From positions 3,658,001-3,722,000 of the forward strand of contig OX387606.1 in NCBI GenBank assembly GCA_947568835.1: 64,000 bases of DNA. Reading direction: 5' to 3'. This document shows positions 12,101-24,100 of this stretch, piece after piece. This DNA is from Protonemura montana. Taxonomy: Eukaryota > Arthropoda > Insecta > Plecoptera > Nemouridae. The notes under the pieces were generated by a model that saw nothing but the letters and a program-made list of their open reading frames with translations, was not told the DNA's origin and did not search any database. Every line of letters begins with the position of its first letter. Within the stretch, counting starts at the first letter, position 1. Position numbers and translations under genes: made by a program.

Positions 12101-15100
12101 AACCAGGAAATTGGGACCGCTTCCATAGACATGTCAAAAAAAAGAAAGGAAACTTTAATGGGATACCGGCATTAAAAAATTGCGACAACACCGTCTCTCT
12201 GTCAGATGAAGAAAAAGCCAACACCCTCAATGAAAACTACAGCCAAGTCTTCAGCAACAACCCCATTTGGGACATTAACAACAGCACAGAGAGTTCACAG
12301 CAAGACAGTCAGACGAGAGAAACCAAGTTTTCAGTTTAGCGTTGCTGCTGTCAACACCGTAATAAAAAACCTCAAGCCGAGCACAGGGCCCGGTCCAGAC
12401 GATGTGACGGCTCAAATGCTAAGAATGGGCTATCCCATAGCATGGTACCTCAACCGATTGTTTCAAATCTCCATAAACAACGCTGAGCTACCAGAAGACT
12501 GGAAGAAAGCAACGATAAGGCCAATATTTAAAAGTGGAGCTTGTGACGATCCAGCAAACTATCGACCAATTAGTAACACTTCAATTACATGCAAGCTGAT
12601 GGAACGCATAATTGCAGACTACATCCACAAAATATGGGAGGAGAACCAGTGGCTGTTCGAGAACCAGCATGGCTTTAGGAAAGGTTACTCCTGTGAATCA
12701 TCCCTCACAGCCTTCGCTCAGGAGCTATCTGAATCCGTGGATCAGGGTGAGCAGGTTGACGCGATCCTCCTTGACTTCTCAAAAGCCTTTGATGTGGTAC
12801 CCCACAGTCGTCTCATGGACAAAATTGCAGCAATGGGATTGGACGACAGAGTCACCGCATGGATAAAGGCATTTCTTTCAGACAGAACACAGAGAGTCCA
12901 AGTGGGACAGGCTCTATCGGACTCGAAAAATGTTGAATCTGGCGTAACACAAGGAAGTGTGCTAGGCCCAGCCCTCTTCATTGGCTACATCAATGACTTG
13001 GCAAGCGGCATTCAGTCTAACATTCGACTGTTTGCCGACGACTGCATTGTATACAAGGTTATAAAGTCTGAGGAGGACCAGCAGTGCCTGCAGGAGGACT
13101 TGAGCAACATCAGTACCTGGGTGAACCTCAACATGATGAAACTTAATACAAAAAAAACAACAGTAATAAGTTTCACCAGCAAACTGCACCCTTCACCAAC
13201 AGCGTATGAATTACAAGGCGAAGCACTCACCAAAGCCACAAGCTGCAAATACCTCGGCGTAACACTCACATCAAGTCTGAGTTGGAACTACCACACCGAG
13301 AAGATAGTGAGCAAAGCGAAGCGGAGCCTACATTTCGTTATGCGCAACATCCGAGGTAGTGCCCAAGCAACAAAAATACATGCTTACAAGTGCCTCGTAA
13401 GACCGTTGCTTGAATATTGCAGTGGAGTGTGGGACCCATACACAGCAACCATGATCGACAACATCGAAAGCATCCAAAGGCGAGCGGCAAGATATGCCAC
13501 TAACAACCACAAGCGATGGTCTACAGCAACCCAGCGACCACAAGTAAGCGTGACAGCACTCCTCGAAAACCTAAAGTGGGAGTCTCTGGCGTCGAGAAGA
13601 CGGCGAGTCTCATTGAGGTGCCTCTACAAGGCAATGACGGGAGCCCCGGCCTGGAACAACCTCCTAAAACTAACATCAAAAGCGGAGCGCCATGGTAGGA
13701 ATGACCACAACAACAAGCTGCTTCTTAAAAGATATAACACCAACTCTGGGTTGCAGTCATTTCTTGGAAGAACCACAAGATATTGGAATAATTTACCGCC
13801 AAGCACCATGAACACCCTGCCCGGAAAGTCAACATTTGAGAAGGCTATTGCACTGGCACATAGGTAGCCATGATTAATCCAGTGCTATCCTAAGCTATAT
13901 ATCAAAGATTAAAATGTAAATTTACATCAAAGTTTAAATGTATCTTTTAAAATGTATAATAATATTATTATCAAAACATGTAGTTAATTAATAATATTTA
14001 TATTGCTTCTAACCACCGGTATAGTTGTACCAAAGTTATGTAATAAATAAATAAATAATATCTCGAGTATCTTGCAACGTGGATTAGAACTGCACCGCTA
14101 CGAGTTATGGCTCACCTTGACCGTCTCCGCACGATACCACAGGTTGTCGAGATGGTAGCGCGTGACGCAGGGCATGCCCGGGCGCAGCGCAAATTCTCCC
14201 GCCGGCGGCGGCGCCGCATCGAACCGGCGCTGAAGCTGTGCGGTCATCGATATCAGCGTCGACTCAGCTGTACGATACAGAAACTGTGTCAACCCTTTTC
14301 ATAGCACAGAAATCACTCAAAGAATGCCATTCAAATTCATTGCATATTTGCAGAGGGCTAGAAATAACAAGGTATGTGGGTTTCTGGAAAGATTCGATTA
14401 AAAACGTTTCTGAAAATTTTCAAAAGCATTTGTCAGTTGTATGCAGATTTGATAAGGAAGAGATACCGACAGTTTTATTATTGTTGGATGCTTTGTCAAA
14501 ATAGCGCCAGCATGCGCTTATTTCGGCAGTTCACCTACATTCGACTAGTTAGTGAGATTATGTTGTCTATAGCCGGTCCACACGGCCTCCAAGCGTGACA
14601 GCAAACACAATCATCTCACAACACGTACAACTTAGTTTTAATTAATTAAACATTAAATATGAAAAACAATCCATCAAACTGAATATTTACTGTAGTGGCC
14701 TTTTTCTGCAGAAATTGGCCAGCAATTTTGGAAATTTGCTACCCACATCCCTAGCAATGGCCCCACAAGTGTTTTATAACTCCTTGAAAAGCTAAAATAG
14801 ATGGAACAGTAAAACCCAGAGGGATGGTTAGATGTCAAAGGAAAAGACTGACAGCCTGTCGTCGATTGCTGAATGGTTTTTAGGAGTTTTTCATTCTTCC
14901 GTTGGCTGGGAGCGCAGTGAAGATGTAAACGCATCTTATCAGTGATTGCTACTCCAACAAGCCGAGACAATATTCTAGACTTGCCAAAGGTGCTTCATCA
15001 AATTTTCTATATGTCTTCTATATTCTATGTCTTTTCTATTTTCTATCTTTTCTATTCCTCTATATGTATACAAGTATTCTTATAAGAAAACTATTTAAGT

Positions 15101-18100
15101 TTCAGTAAATCGATGGCTGATCAGGGAATTAACAGTGCACTACATCATTATTCAGCCAAACAAATGCTCAAGACTGCAACGAAACGGAGTGTTAAGAGTT
15201 TTTGAACAATTGGACACTTGTTGCAAACAGGTGCCGAACACAATTAAAAGCGCTGCTCCGGTCCAACGGGGAAACAGGCTTACCATGAATGCTGTGCAGA
15301 TAGATGTAGCCGTTATTGTCGACATTCGTTGGTATGGCTTCGAATGCCACCATGTCGACGGCTTCGATCGGCAGCCAACTGCCGGGCTGCAGTGACCGGT
15401 CTGTTGGCACGCCCGGCCAAAGGTCCGCCTCTGGTGGGTCTTCCTTCACCTGTCCAGCATCAGGTGCTTGTTAGTAAAGATCGACGCACCCTATCGCCAG
15501 GTAGCGTCCCGTTTAATGGAGGCTTAGTCCAAGCGCAGGCTGTGCACTGCTGAATTTTGTACTCACGTTGGGTACGTGAAAGTCTACACAGATCATCCGA
15601 GGTACAGTTTTACCAAAATCTACCCCTAGTTGAAGTGTTTGAAACAATCGCCATGGCAATTTACACATGCAGTGAAATTCAGATATTTCTGTGATTCAAA
15701 GGCTTAACTTGTAATTGAAGAATTTGGTAAAACTGTTCCTGAGGATGTAAACTTCCCAACACTAGTATGGAAAGATTATTCAACACATTTGAATTGTCAA
15801 CAAGTTACCATGTAAGGCAAAGTAGAAACTAAAAAGGATTTTAACAAAAAAAATCTTGAAACATTGTGATTTGTCACTTTTTAGCAAGCATTACCTGGTC
15901 TGGGAAAGTCCAGTCAACAGCTTCCTTACTCTGTTCGACTTCCTGAGTCACTTCCACCGACGACCACAATGGCCACTCCTGGACCCTGTAACCGGGAATC
16001 ATGTTAGCCAACGGGCCAATGGGTTATGCCATCTATCCTATGATAGGCCAGTCAACTGCCAGATCTGCTCATCTCTGTGGTATTTGGATCGCTCAAGCTG
16101 GCTTTTCTTTCATCCCACTTGGCTCAAGCAGCTATCACGAGTTTTCCTTGCGATGAAGATAAAAAATGTGGGCAGCGGAAAACAGTTTGCGTACCCTCGG
16201 ACAGGCAGGGCCAAGCCGTTGGCGACGAGTTCCTTGTTGAGTGAGACGAAGCGTTCCACTGCCGGGTCCAGCGGCCCGCTCAGAACGGTCTCGCGTGCCA
16301 GCAGTTCCACCGGCAGCCGGCCGTCCGTGATCTCACCCTGCAACAACGGAAACGCTCAGAACAAAGTCGGGGTTCACTCGAGCTTGAGAGCCGTGAAAGG
16401 TTGCATCTCTAGCCTTGTTGCTGGCAACAAATACAACTGGTGCCAAAATATGTCAAAGACATAACTCTGTCAATAAATGACTAAGTCCTCCTACAGCCAA
16501 TGCGAGCAGAGGTCCAGCAAGCTAAGATTAGACACTTAATATACATTCCAATCTTGAAAAAAAATCAGTGTAAAAGGAAGATGATTAAATGATGATAAGC
16601 TATGTCAACATAAAGGTGAGGGCATGAAGTGCAGACTTCAAGGACGCATTTGTTGCACTGGGACAGTCAAAAGATCTGTCGAACAAGCAGTGTCGTCTGA
16701 GCAGGTCTTGTCCTGTAACTTCACTCGAGGTTCAAAATGAGAACTCCCTTTTCTTTGAAGTGATTCAATCAAATGACTGCTATTTTCTTTTCTCGCTGGA
16801 AGAGGAGTCACTGAACCGCTTCCCCGTAAAGTCAGTGAAAAATGCCATCGATCACGTACCCGCTTGATGATGTGTGTGGGTTTGTGAATGCCTGTCCATC
16901 GAACGGCAAACTCTCCTGCCTTGTGGGTCCATTCGCTTCCGCCGGCAGGCACCACGCCTCCGATGGAGACGGGGAAAATTGCCTCGCGCACGCGCATGAA
17001 GCTCTCGTCGAGCGGCCGCAGCAGAGACAGAGGCACGCGCTCACGGCAGACAATGTCTCGGAGCTCAATCTGCGGGGCATCGGAACAACATGAAGTGGAA
17101 GGCCACTTCTCTCTGTATTTGTGACCATCTTTTTAAAACTTGTTCCATGGCTTGCAAACCATTTTTTTTTTATTTTAAAAATTAATATTATTTGAAGAAA
17201 ATTGGGGTTCCAAAAGACTATGCTCGAAGGTGCTTTATGCACATGGCACCGCACTGCTTATAGGCTTGAATAAAGATAATGCTTAATTAAAGATAATGTG
17301 CCTAGTGTTTTTCAATTCACCTCGACGACAGCTTAATGTGATAGGCAACCAAACCATCGCACAACCAGTGAGACATAAGTTAATAAATTATAAATAAATA
17401 AATTTGTTATGAATGCAAAGAAAATTCTCATCTAGGTATCACTTAAATAGATTCCTTAGCAAGGACAGGAATGTCAGCAAAGCCAACTGAGGAATTAGCT
17501 CTCGATGCCGGCGCTAACCAACCGATGACAACAGGCCGGTGCTTTCTGCATTTTTCTGTTAACTCATTTAATGGCGTAAGACTCACGAGCGCAACCGCGG
17601 CGACTTCGTCGACCTCGCGCACGATGCCACGGTGCCATTTGCGATCGGCCGAATGCAAGGCTGCACAGCGGTCGCCCGGTGTCCACGAGCGGTCAGTCGG
17701 CTTTGACTTGGCGTAGAACAGGTCCATCGATACCTTCATGCTGCCGGGAATCACCACTCGATGTTAAGTGAGCCTCTTGTTAACTCTCACACCAAAAACC
17801 TAGATCGGTACGTTGCAGCTCTCGCAACATCATCTAATTGCATGGGCGGTTAGAATTGTCAACGCTTTGTTGGGTTTACTGATGTTAATCATTCCAATCT
17901 TGTTTGATATATGCTACAAAATAAATAATTATAAATGGTACATGATTCTAACATGTTATGCCATCTTTGATATTGGTCTGGTAGTTTGATCATACACTGA
18001 ATGTTGCTCAAATTGCCAGAAGTCATAAACTGAATAGGCACCCTCAGAAGAACTTCAATCTTTGGACAAAATCCGCTTGGAGGCCCAAGAGGTCTACAAG

Positions 18101-21100
18101 GTCCCGTGTGGTGACCTTGTTACCACATGTGGATCTTGCTCAGGTTATTGTAGACTAATGCAGGAGCAACCGCTAGGTTGGACTTACTCGTTGAAGTGAT
18201 AGATGGCCGACTTGATGGAGATGAACATCTGATCAGGAGTGACACACTTGACGAACACGATCTCGGTGAGCGAGCCATCGGTGATGGACTCGGGGCGGAT
18301 CGGCATGTGGACGATGTCCTCCAGTACGGCCTGGTCGCGGCGGGTCTGGTCATCCAATGGTAGCAGCCCGTTTACGAGCGGGAAAATCTCATCCGCAAGG
18401 GACAGCGCTGGAATGGGGAGCATCGTCACACCCTGCCGCAACTGACACTTTCATATTGTTTGTCTTTTGGGATTATTTGAGGATTCGTAAGAAATATAGG
18501 TACCTGGCTCCCAAAAATACCATTGCCCGACAGCACCCCAAGCTTTCCCCATGTTTAAGTTGACATAATGACCAACTCATTAACCCCTGCAATACTAACA
18601 TTAAAATGAACACACAAAATCTATTGGGAGGGAGTGTCCTTGCATGCCGCACCTGATCCCGAGCAATGCTCAAGTGTTTGTGGCAGGACGACCACCTCCG
18701 AGTCTTCCTCGCCGTCTTCGTCGCTGTCTTCCGATTGGACGAAGCCGGGAACGGCAACGCGGACCGCCAGCTTGCTCCTCGTCAGCTCACGCGCCACATT
18801 CACGCCGGCGCTGTTGATAACCACGACTTCGTAGCGCCGCGAGGCGTCCAGGATCTACGCAATCCTTGCATTAGTGCGTTGCAGCGATCTTTGAGTGGGA
18901 TTTGTTAGGGGGGGGGGGGGGGGGGGGGGGGGTTGATTGAATTCAAACACCTAATAGATTTTATGGATAATATAAAACAAATGATGATTGACAACTTCTA
19001 GACAATGATTTTAGTTTTCACGGAAAGGGTTTCCTACAAACACGAGTCTCTCCCCACGAGTCTCAGCCCGTTGTTCTTGAGTTTGTAAAATGACTGACTT
19101 GACAAATGTCACGGGAACAGCTTTTGAGAATGTTAGAAAATGCAGAAGTTATAGATACAGACATCTTCTGAGATTTAGACTGCAAAGGGTTTTAAACAAT
19201 GAAAATCAGGCCGTACAGATACCGGAGCACCTCATTCTCTGCGCCAGCATTTGGCGTGCAATGCAACCTGTCATGCTCACATACCTTTTGCACGGTGATT
19301 TCAATGACCTGGCCCTCAGTGAGATTGTCGACCATTGCGGCGGCTTCTGAAGAGTACACCTCGGTCCCGTCAGAAGGCTCTATGCCGTACAGACGACACT
19401 CAATCGCCTGAAATATTACGCAGAAAAATATTTTGTTGAAACTTACTCGACACATGCCGATGGCTACAACGAATTTACGTATAATTTAATCTCCTATCAA
19501 GCACGTCTTACGTGTTCAGTCTTAAACGCCTCGTGTACAATTGGTTGCTCCAGTGATTACGTACCAACGGTGGTATCTTGGTAAATCGCTCAGGCAGACG
19601 GCGGATGTCATCGTTGCTGACCTCGTCCGAGTTTCCGTAGTCGACAAAGAACACCTTGACCCGGCGCTCGGGCAAGACTTCAGTCACCAGCGCCCGGTAC
19701 CACATGGCATCCACCGAGAAGTGGGCCGCACAAGCCAGTCCTGCAAGCAGCCAAATAAAAGACGTGTAAGATTACGCTTTTCAATACCGACGCTGATAGG
19801 AGCTAGGCCACAAACAGCCACATAAGAAATAACAGCGAGCTGCTAGTATTTTAGCGAATAAAATATTAAGGAAACCCACAATACTTTTCAATCTGAGTAA
19901 GAGAAGAGGAAAGTATTGGTTACGGCATTTACCGGTAGAAGGAAAGCGGTGATAGTAAGTCGCGATAGATGATTCCTGTTTTGACAAATGTTTCGATTAG
20001 TGACTTTCTAGCCAAAATGTTTAGCAACGAAAGAAATATCTGTTGCGGCGCTTTGTTTCTGCTGGGAAATGCTGTAACCATTCCACTTTCCCTTTACACA
20101 TATCCATTCACCAGCACAATACTCACCAGCATTAAACCATGAAATTTTATAGTTCAAACTTTACGTATCATTGAATCAGGTGGGCAAAAACACTGGTGTT
20201 TAAAATTGTTTTGCGCTAATCCAATTCTCTTGAACCCATTTCAAATGAATGTCTACCATTAACATTTTGCAGCAGGTATGCTCCGACTAATTAGTGATTA
20301 CCATACGTCAGTGCCTTGGGGCCTCCGCACAAGTAACTTACAGACAATTTCCAGACCTCTTGGAATAACCCAAGCGTGGCATACCGCTCATCACAATGGA
20401 TTGGTGTCAACTAGGTGTCCCTGGGACATGACAATCTAAAAGGGTCTGGTGAAAATCAAAACCAGGACTTGGTCTGTGATTCCATTTTGTACGATCTGCA
20501 TGGCAAATAGGCATGAGAACACTTGAGATACCTAAACGTACTCTATTATTTTTGGGAGAATTTAAAAACTAAAAAATCAAGTGGGTCTTATATGGACAGA
20601 GTTTTGTTGATGAAAGTCATAAAGAAGCATGGCAGCAGGCTCTCCAATACCTACATCTTCATTTTATATTAGGCTCATAGAATGTTACTTCTCAGAAAAT
20701 TATCTTTTCCTGTCAATTCAAAGAATTTAAGTAAAAAATGTGGAAGGTCTTTGAGAGAATGTAGTTTAGTGAGGCATCCCCCCCCCCCCCCTCTCCCCAC
20801 CAACATCACTCACCAAACATACCAAATTTGAGTGTGGCCTATGGGGTTTTTTAATCAAATTTCACATGTTCAATTAAGACAAAATGACAATATGGGCCCA
20901 GATTGATTACACTTGTTGGTGCCAGTATCGCTACAACAGTTCCCCGCAGACTTACCCTCCACGGGCAAGTGAACGGGCAGGTTTTCACCATCACCAGCAG
21001 CGTTGAACAGCGGCTGACAGAGTGCCGTCAGCTCTTCGTTGTGGCAAACGATCTTAGCGCTGGCGTCACGATCTTGACGGTGCACGTAGAAGCAGTCGGC

Positions 21101-24100
21101 GGTCTCGACGTGGGCCACTTGCGCGGCAAAGCACTCGTCAAGGCGCCAGCGTCGCGGCACTGGGTACGCCACTACGGGTGGCCTCTCAAAGCTCGACGGC
21201 AGATCCATCTACGGGGGAAACAAACGCGGTTAGATCATCAAGTTAGATAAGTGTTGTGGCACATTCTTCGTAGAAACAATGCAAGTGGTTTTTGAAACTT
21301 TGTGTTTGAAATAGATGGGGGAAAAGACTGATTCAATGAATTTTGCAAAGTACGATGTTTGAAGAAAATTCCACTTCGCCAATGATGTATTTGATAATTG
21401 AAAAAAAATTAAAAGTTTGGTTTGAGTTTGTGATTTGAAACTTGAAATGTAGCAGACTTTTAGTTCAAGCTCGGTTAAAATTGTGAACGGTTGGCACAAC
21501 CGTTCACTGTCAATTGATCATTGACATAAAATGAACAATTGTATGCACGATTGAAACTAGGGATGTCTGAAACAAATCGCCAATCACTCAGGTACAAAAT
21601 CGGTACTTGCGGGTAATTTTTGTTGCACAAAAAAATAAAATGGGACAAGCCTGTACCAAAAAAAAACTAGGAAAGCTATGACGATACCAAGAACTCCACT
21701 GCATGGCCATCACGCAAACAACCTACTTCCAAGTCGTTGACGGCCGGCACCGCGATGTACTGAGCGAACTGCATGAACACGGCTGCGTCGGCGACTGACA
21801 GCGGCAAGCCTGCCGGCTTGGCGCCAACAACCTCGCCCACGTCCACGTTAACCAGGCCATTCTCGACCGAGTATACGCGGCACGTCAGCCAGTTCCTGCC
21901 AGGAGGAACGAAGACACTTTCGTAACGAACAGACTCTCGGCAAATGGGGTAACAAAGTCGGGATACGATAGACTGGCCTGAATCGGTACATCATCATCAA
22001 AGCCCAGCAGTTGTGACCTTTGAATGTTATGAAATGACTTTTAATCGAGCAGCAGAGTAAAGCAAAGACCTCTCTGGGTAAAGACATAACAGTAAACTAC
22101 ATTCAGAGTCAGTTGCATTCCCCGAAAGCCACATGCCAACTCACCCGTCAGCGATCTTGACAAACCACTGTATGGCTGCATTGCTCCACTCTCCGCCTCC
22201 TCGAGGATGTGCCTTATGAAGGCAGCAATGAATGGCGAGGGGCGGCACTGTGGCCAAGGCGGGTGGCAGCGAACGGATACACCCCTGGTCGACCTGGCCC
22301 TCGTTGCCGTAGTCTATGAACAGCACGTGCGGCGCAGGAGGTTCGACGGAGCACACCAGCGCGCGGTACCAGCGACCATCGCCCGCGTACTTGGCCAGGA
22401 CGATGTTGCCTGCGCAACGCAGATAGGAGGTTAGAGGAGTCACTCAGACTGCTTTTGTTAGTAGGACTAAAATAAGAGTTTACGGTGCAAAAAGAACTAT
22501 TTTAATACTGAACTGGGGAAGTTTTTCTAAGAACTTAAAGGTTAGGGCAATGCAGAAATATAACTCAGAGTACCATACGTTTCCAAGTTACATAGGATCG
22601 GAAACGATTGTGATCTGAAAGAAAATTTAGATTCAGTTATCTATTGTCCCACTTGTTTAAGGGGCATTTACCCTACAAAATGAATTTTTACCATCGATTT
22701 GGAAGATTTAATAATGACATTTGGACTATAAAAAAAAACTCGTATGTCCACGGCCGTCCGTGCAGAAATTGTCAAAGTCCACGTTTTTAGGTTTGGGTGC
22801 TTAGAAAAACCACTCCCATAAGAAATAACCTGTAGTGCTTTTTCGACCCCTAGCACCTAGACAAACCTCTGATCAGATAAAATTCAAATAATTTGAGCAC
22901 AGTCCTCCATCCTTCCTCTGTGTTGAAATAATTTGGCTTTATGATACGATAATTCGTTTAGCCACGGTAAGCGAATTACCGCAGGTATGTAATTAGCATG
23001 TTGCATATTTTCGTGCAGTGCCGCTCTGAGCGTGCCGCGGCTGAGCCGTAGCGTGAGCGACAGCGCTCGAAAAAAGAGTTGGTAGGGAGGGGATACTCTT
23101 GGCGACTTTGGCCAACGGAGCGGCCACAGGCAAAGACAGTATTCTGAGAATCGTACTCAGCTCGCAGATCGCGCCGCGCGAAAAGCCAAAAATCTTAAAC
23201 AATTAATTGCAGATCAATTTTTTCAGAAAATTATTTTAAATAGGTCAATTTCAATTCATACTAAAGTTACAAATCTAAGGTAAAAAATAATTTTGAAGGG
23301 TAAATGCCCCTTTAAAGGTTTGAATTTTTGCCTGCCACTTATTAATGCTTTTTGTAAGAAATCATTGTTTACTACCATTATCCCAGCTTTCCCAGCCTTC
23401 TTCCATTCTTGTCGAACATGCACAAGCTAGACGCAGGCACTTTCTAACACAAAGACATTCAAGAAGATTATTATCGCAGCCAGGAAATGAAAAGTTGGCC
23501 TTGATCACGTTGGTAAGACGTCAAGATTTTCCAGACACAATTTAGAACGAATAAACTTACCGTAATCGACAGTCTCTGGTACAGCGAGCTTGCGGAACAT
23601 GCTTTGGATTTTCTTGGAGAGCCGATCGCGGAACGTCACGTCCGCAAGACGGATCACGTAGAAGTCGGACAGGTCCACGACGTGACTGATTTTCACTACC
23701 TCGCTGGTGCCTGATAGACATTACAAACAGAATTCTATTCTTATTATTTGAAAACTATATATTTTTTTCTATAATCTTTTTTACATTAAAAAAAAAAAGC
23801 AGATAAATGAGATTATGTGGCTTTTTCCATTAACTGCAGCCAAAAGAACAGAAGCTGCAAGCAAAATACCACCCTTCAGGAGACTAAATGGCTACTACCG
23901 TTATCATTTGAATCTCGGTATGGCCTCGGACATTCAAAATGCTCGAGGCTGCCAAGGTCGGATAACAACCTAAAAACATCCTGCCCAACGCAAACACAGC
24001 AGAAAAAAATCAATTGCCCGAGGGCATCTTTTTTGTACTTGGATAATTGGACAGTGGGGAAACCCGTCAACATCCCTATGCATAAATGTGGATAATAGAA

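Larger units (their letters stand above)
10505..14060 (+). mobile_element. 5'-truncated non-LTR retrotransposon (LINE), split by a DNA transposon
   Basis: LINE sequence runs from about 10505 to 10658 and resumes at 11849. A reading frame (…QIVPFLQGAFEPW…) crosses the insertion site in phase if the duplicated 8 bp are removed. The reverse transcriptase occupies 12340-13870, followed by a 3' UTR ending in a TAAATAAATAAATA tail near 14060. The endonuclease part is missing. It is inserted in the intron between RNF17 exons 23 and 24 on the opposite strand. The RT sequence suggests the CR1/L2/Jockey group, but the clade needs a tree. Confidence 0.85.
7424..15449 (-). other. Extended Tudor 4 of the RNF17-like gene
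   Basis: Exons 22-26 (residues about 1211-1479). The SN-like start has VDMVAFEAIPTNVDNNGYIY. The core is split by a 5 kb, transposon-filled intron: PGMPCVTRYHLDNLWYRAE lies in exon 23, and WEVIFVDYGSLDTL in exon 24. The Asn of DYGN is Ser. Exon 26 adds a basic RKRRSRKSRSS stretch that could act as a nuclear-localisation or binding patch. Exon 26 would read through to a TGA at 7370, but a GTGAGC donor after 7424 fits splicing to exon 27 in phase 0. Confidence 0.8.
18653..21208 (-). other. Extended Tudor 2 of the RNF17-like gene (cage intact)
   Basis: Exons 13-16 (residues about 679-929). The SN-like start AAQVAHVETADCFYVHRQD is followed by a Tudor core with DAMWYRALV and FFVDYGNSDEV, so the aromatic cage and DYGN are intact. 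It is followed by AIECRLYGIEPSDG, the usual stretch after a Tudor core. Exon 16 ends in an acidic run (SEDSDEDGEEDSE). Its donor leaves phase 1, which does not fit the next recognisable exon. Confidence 0.83.
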
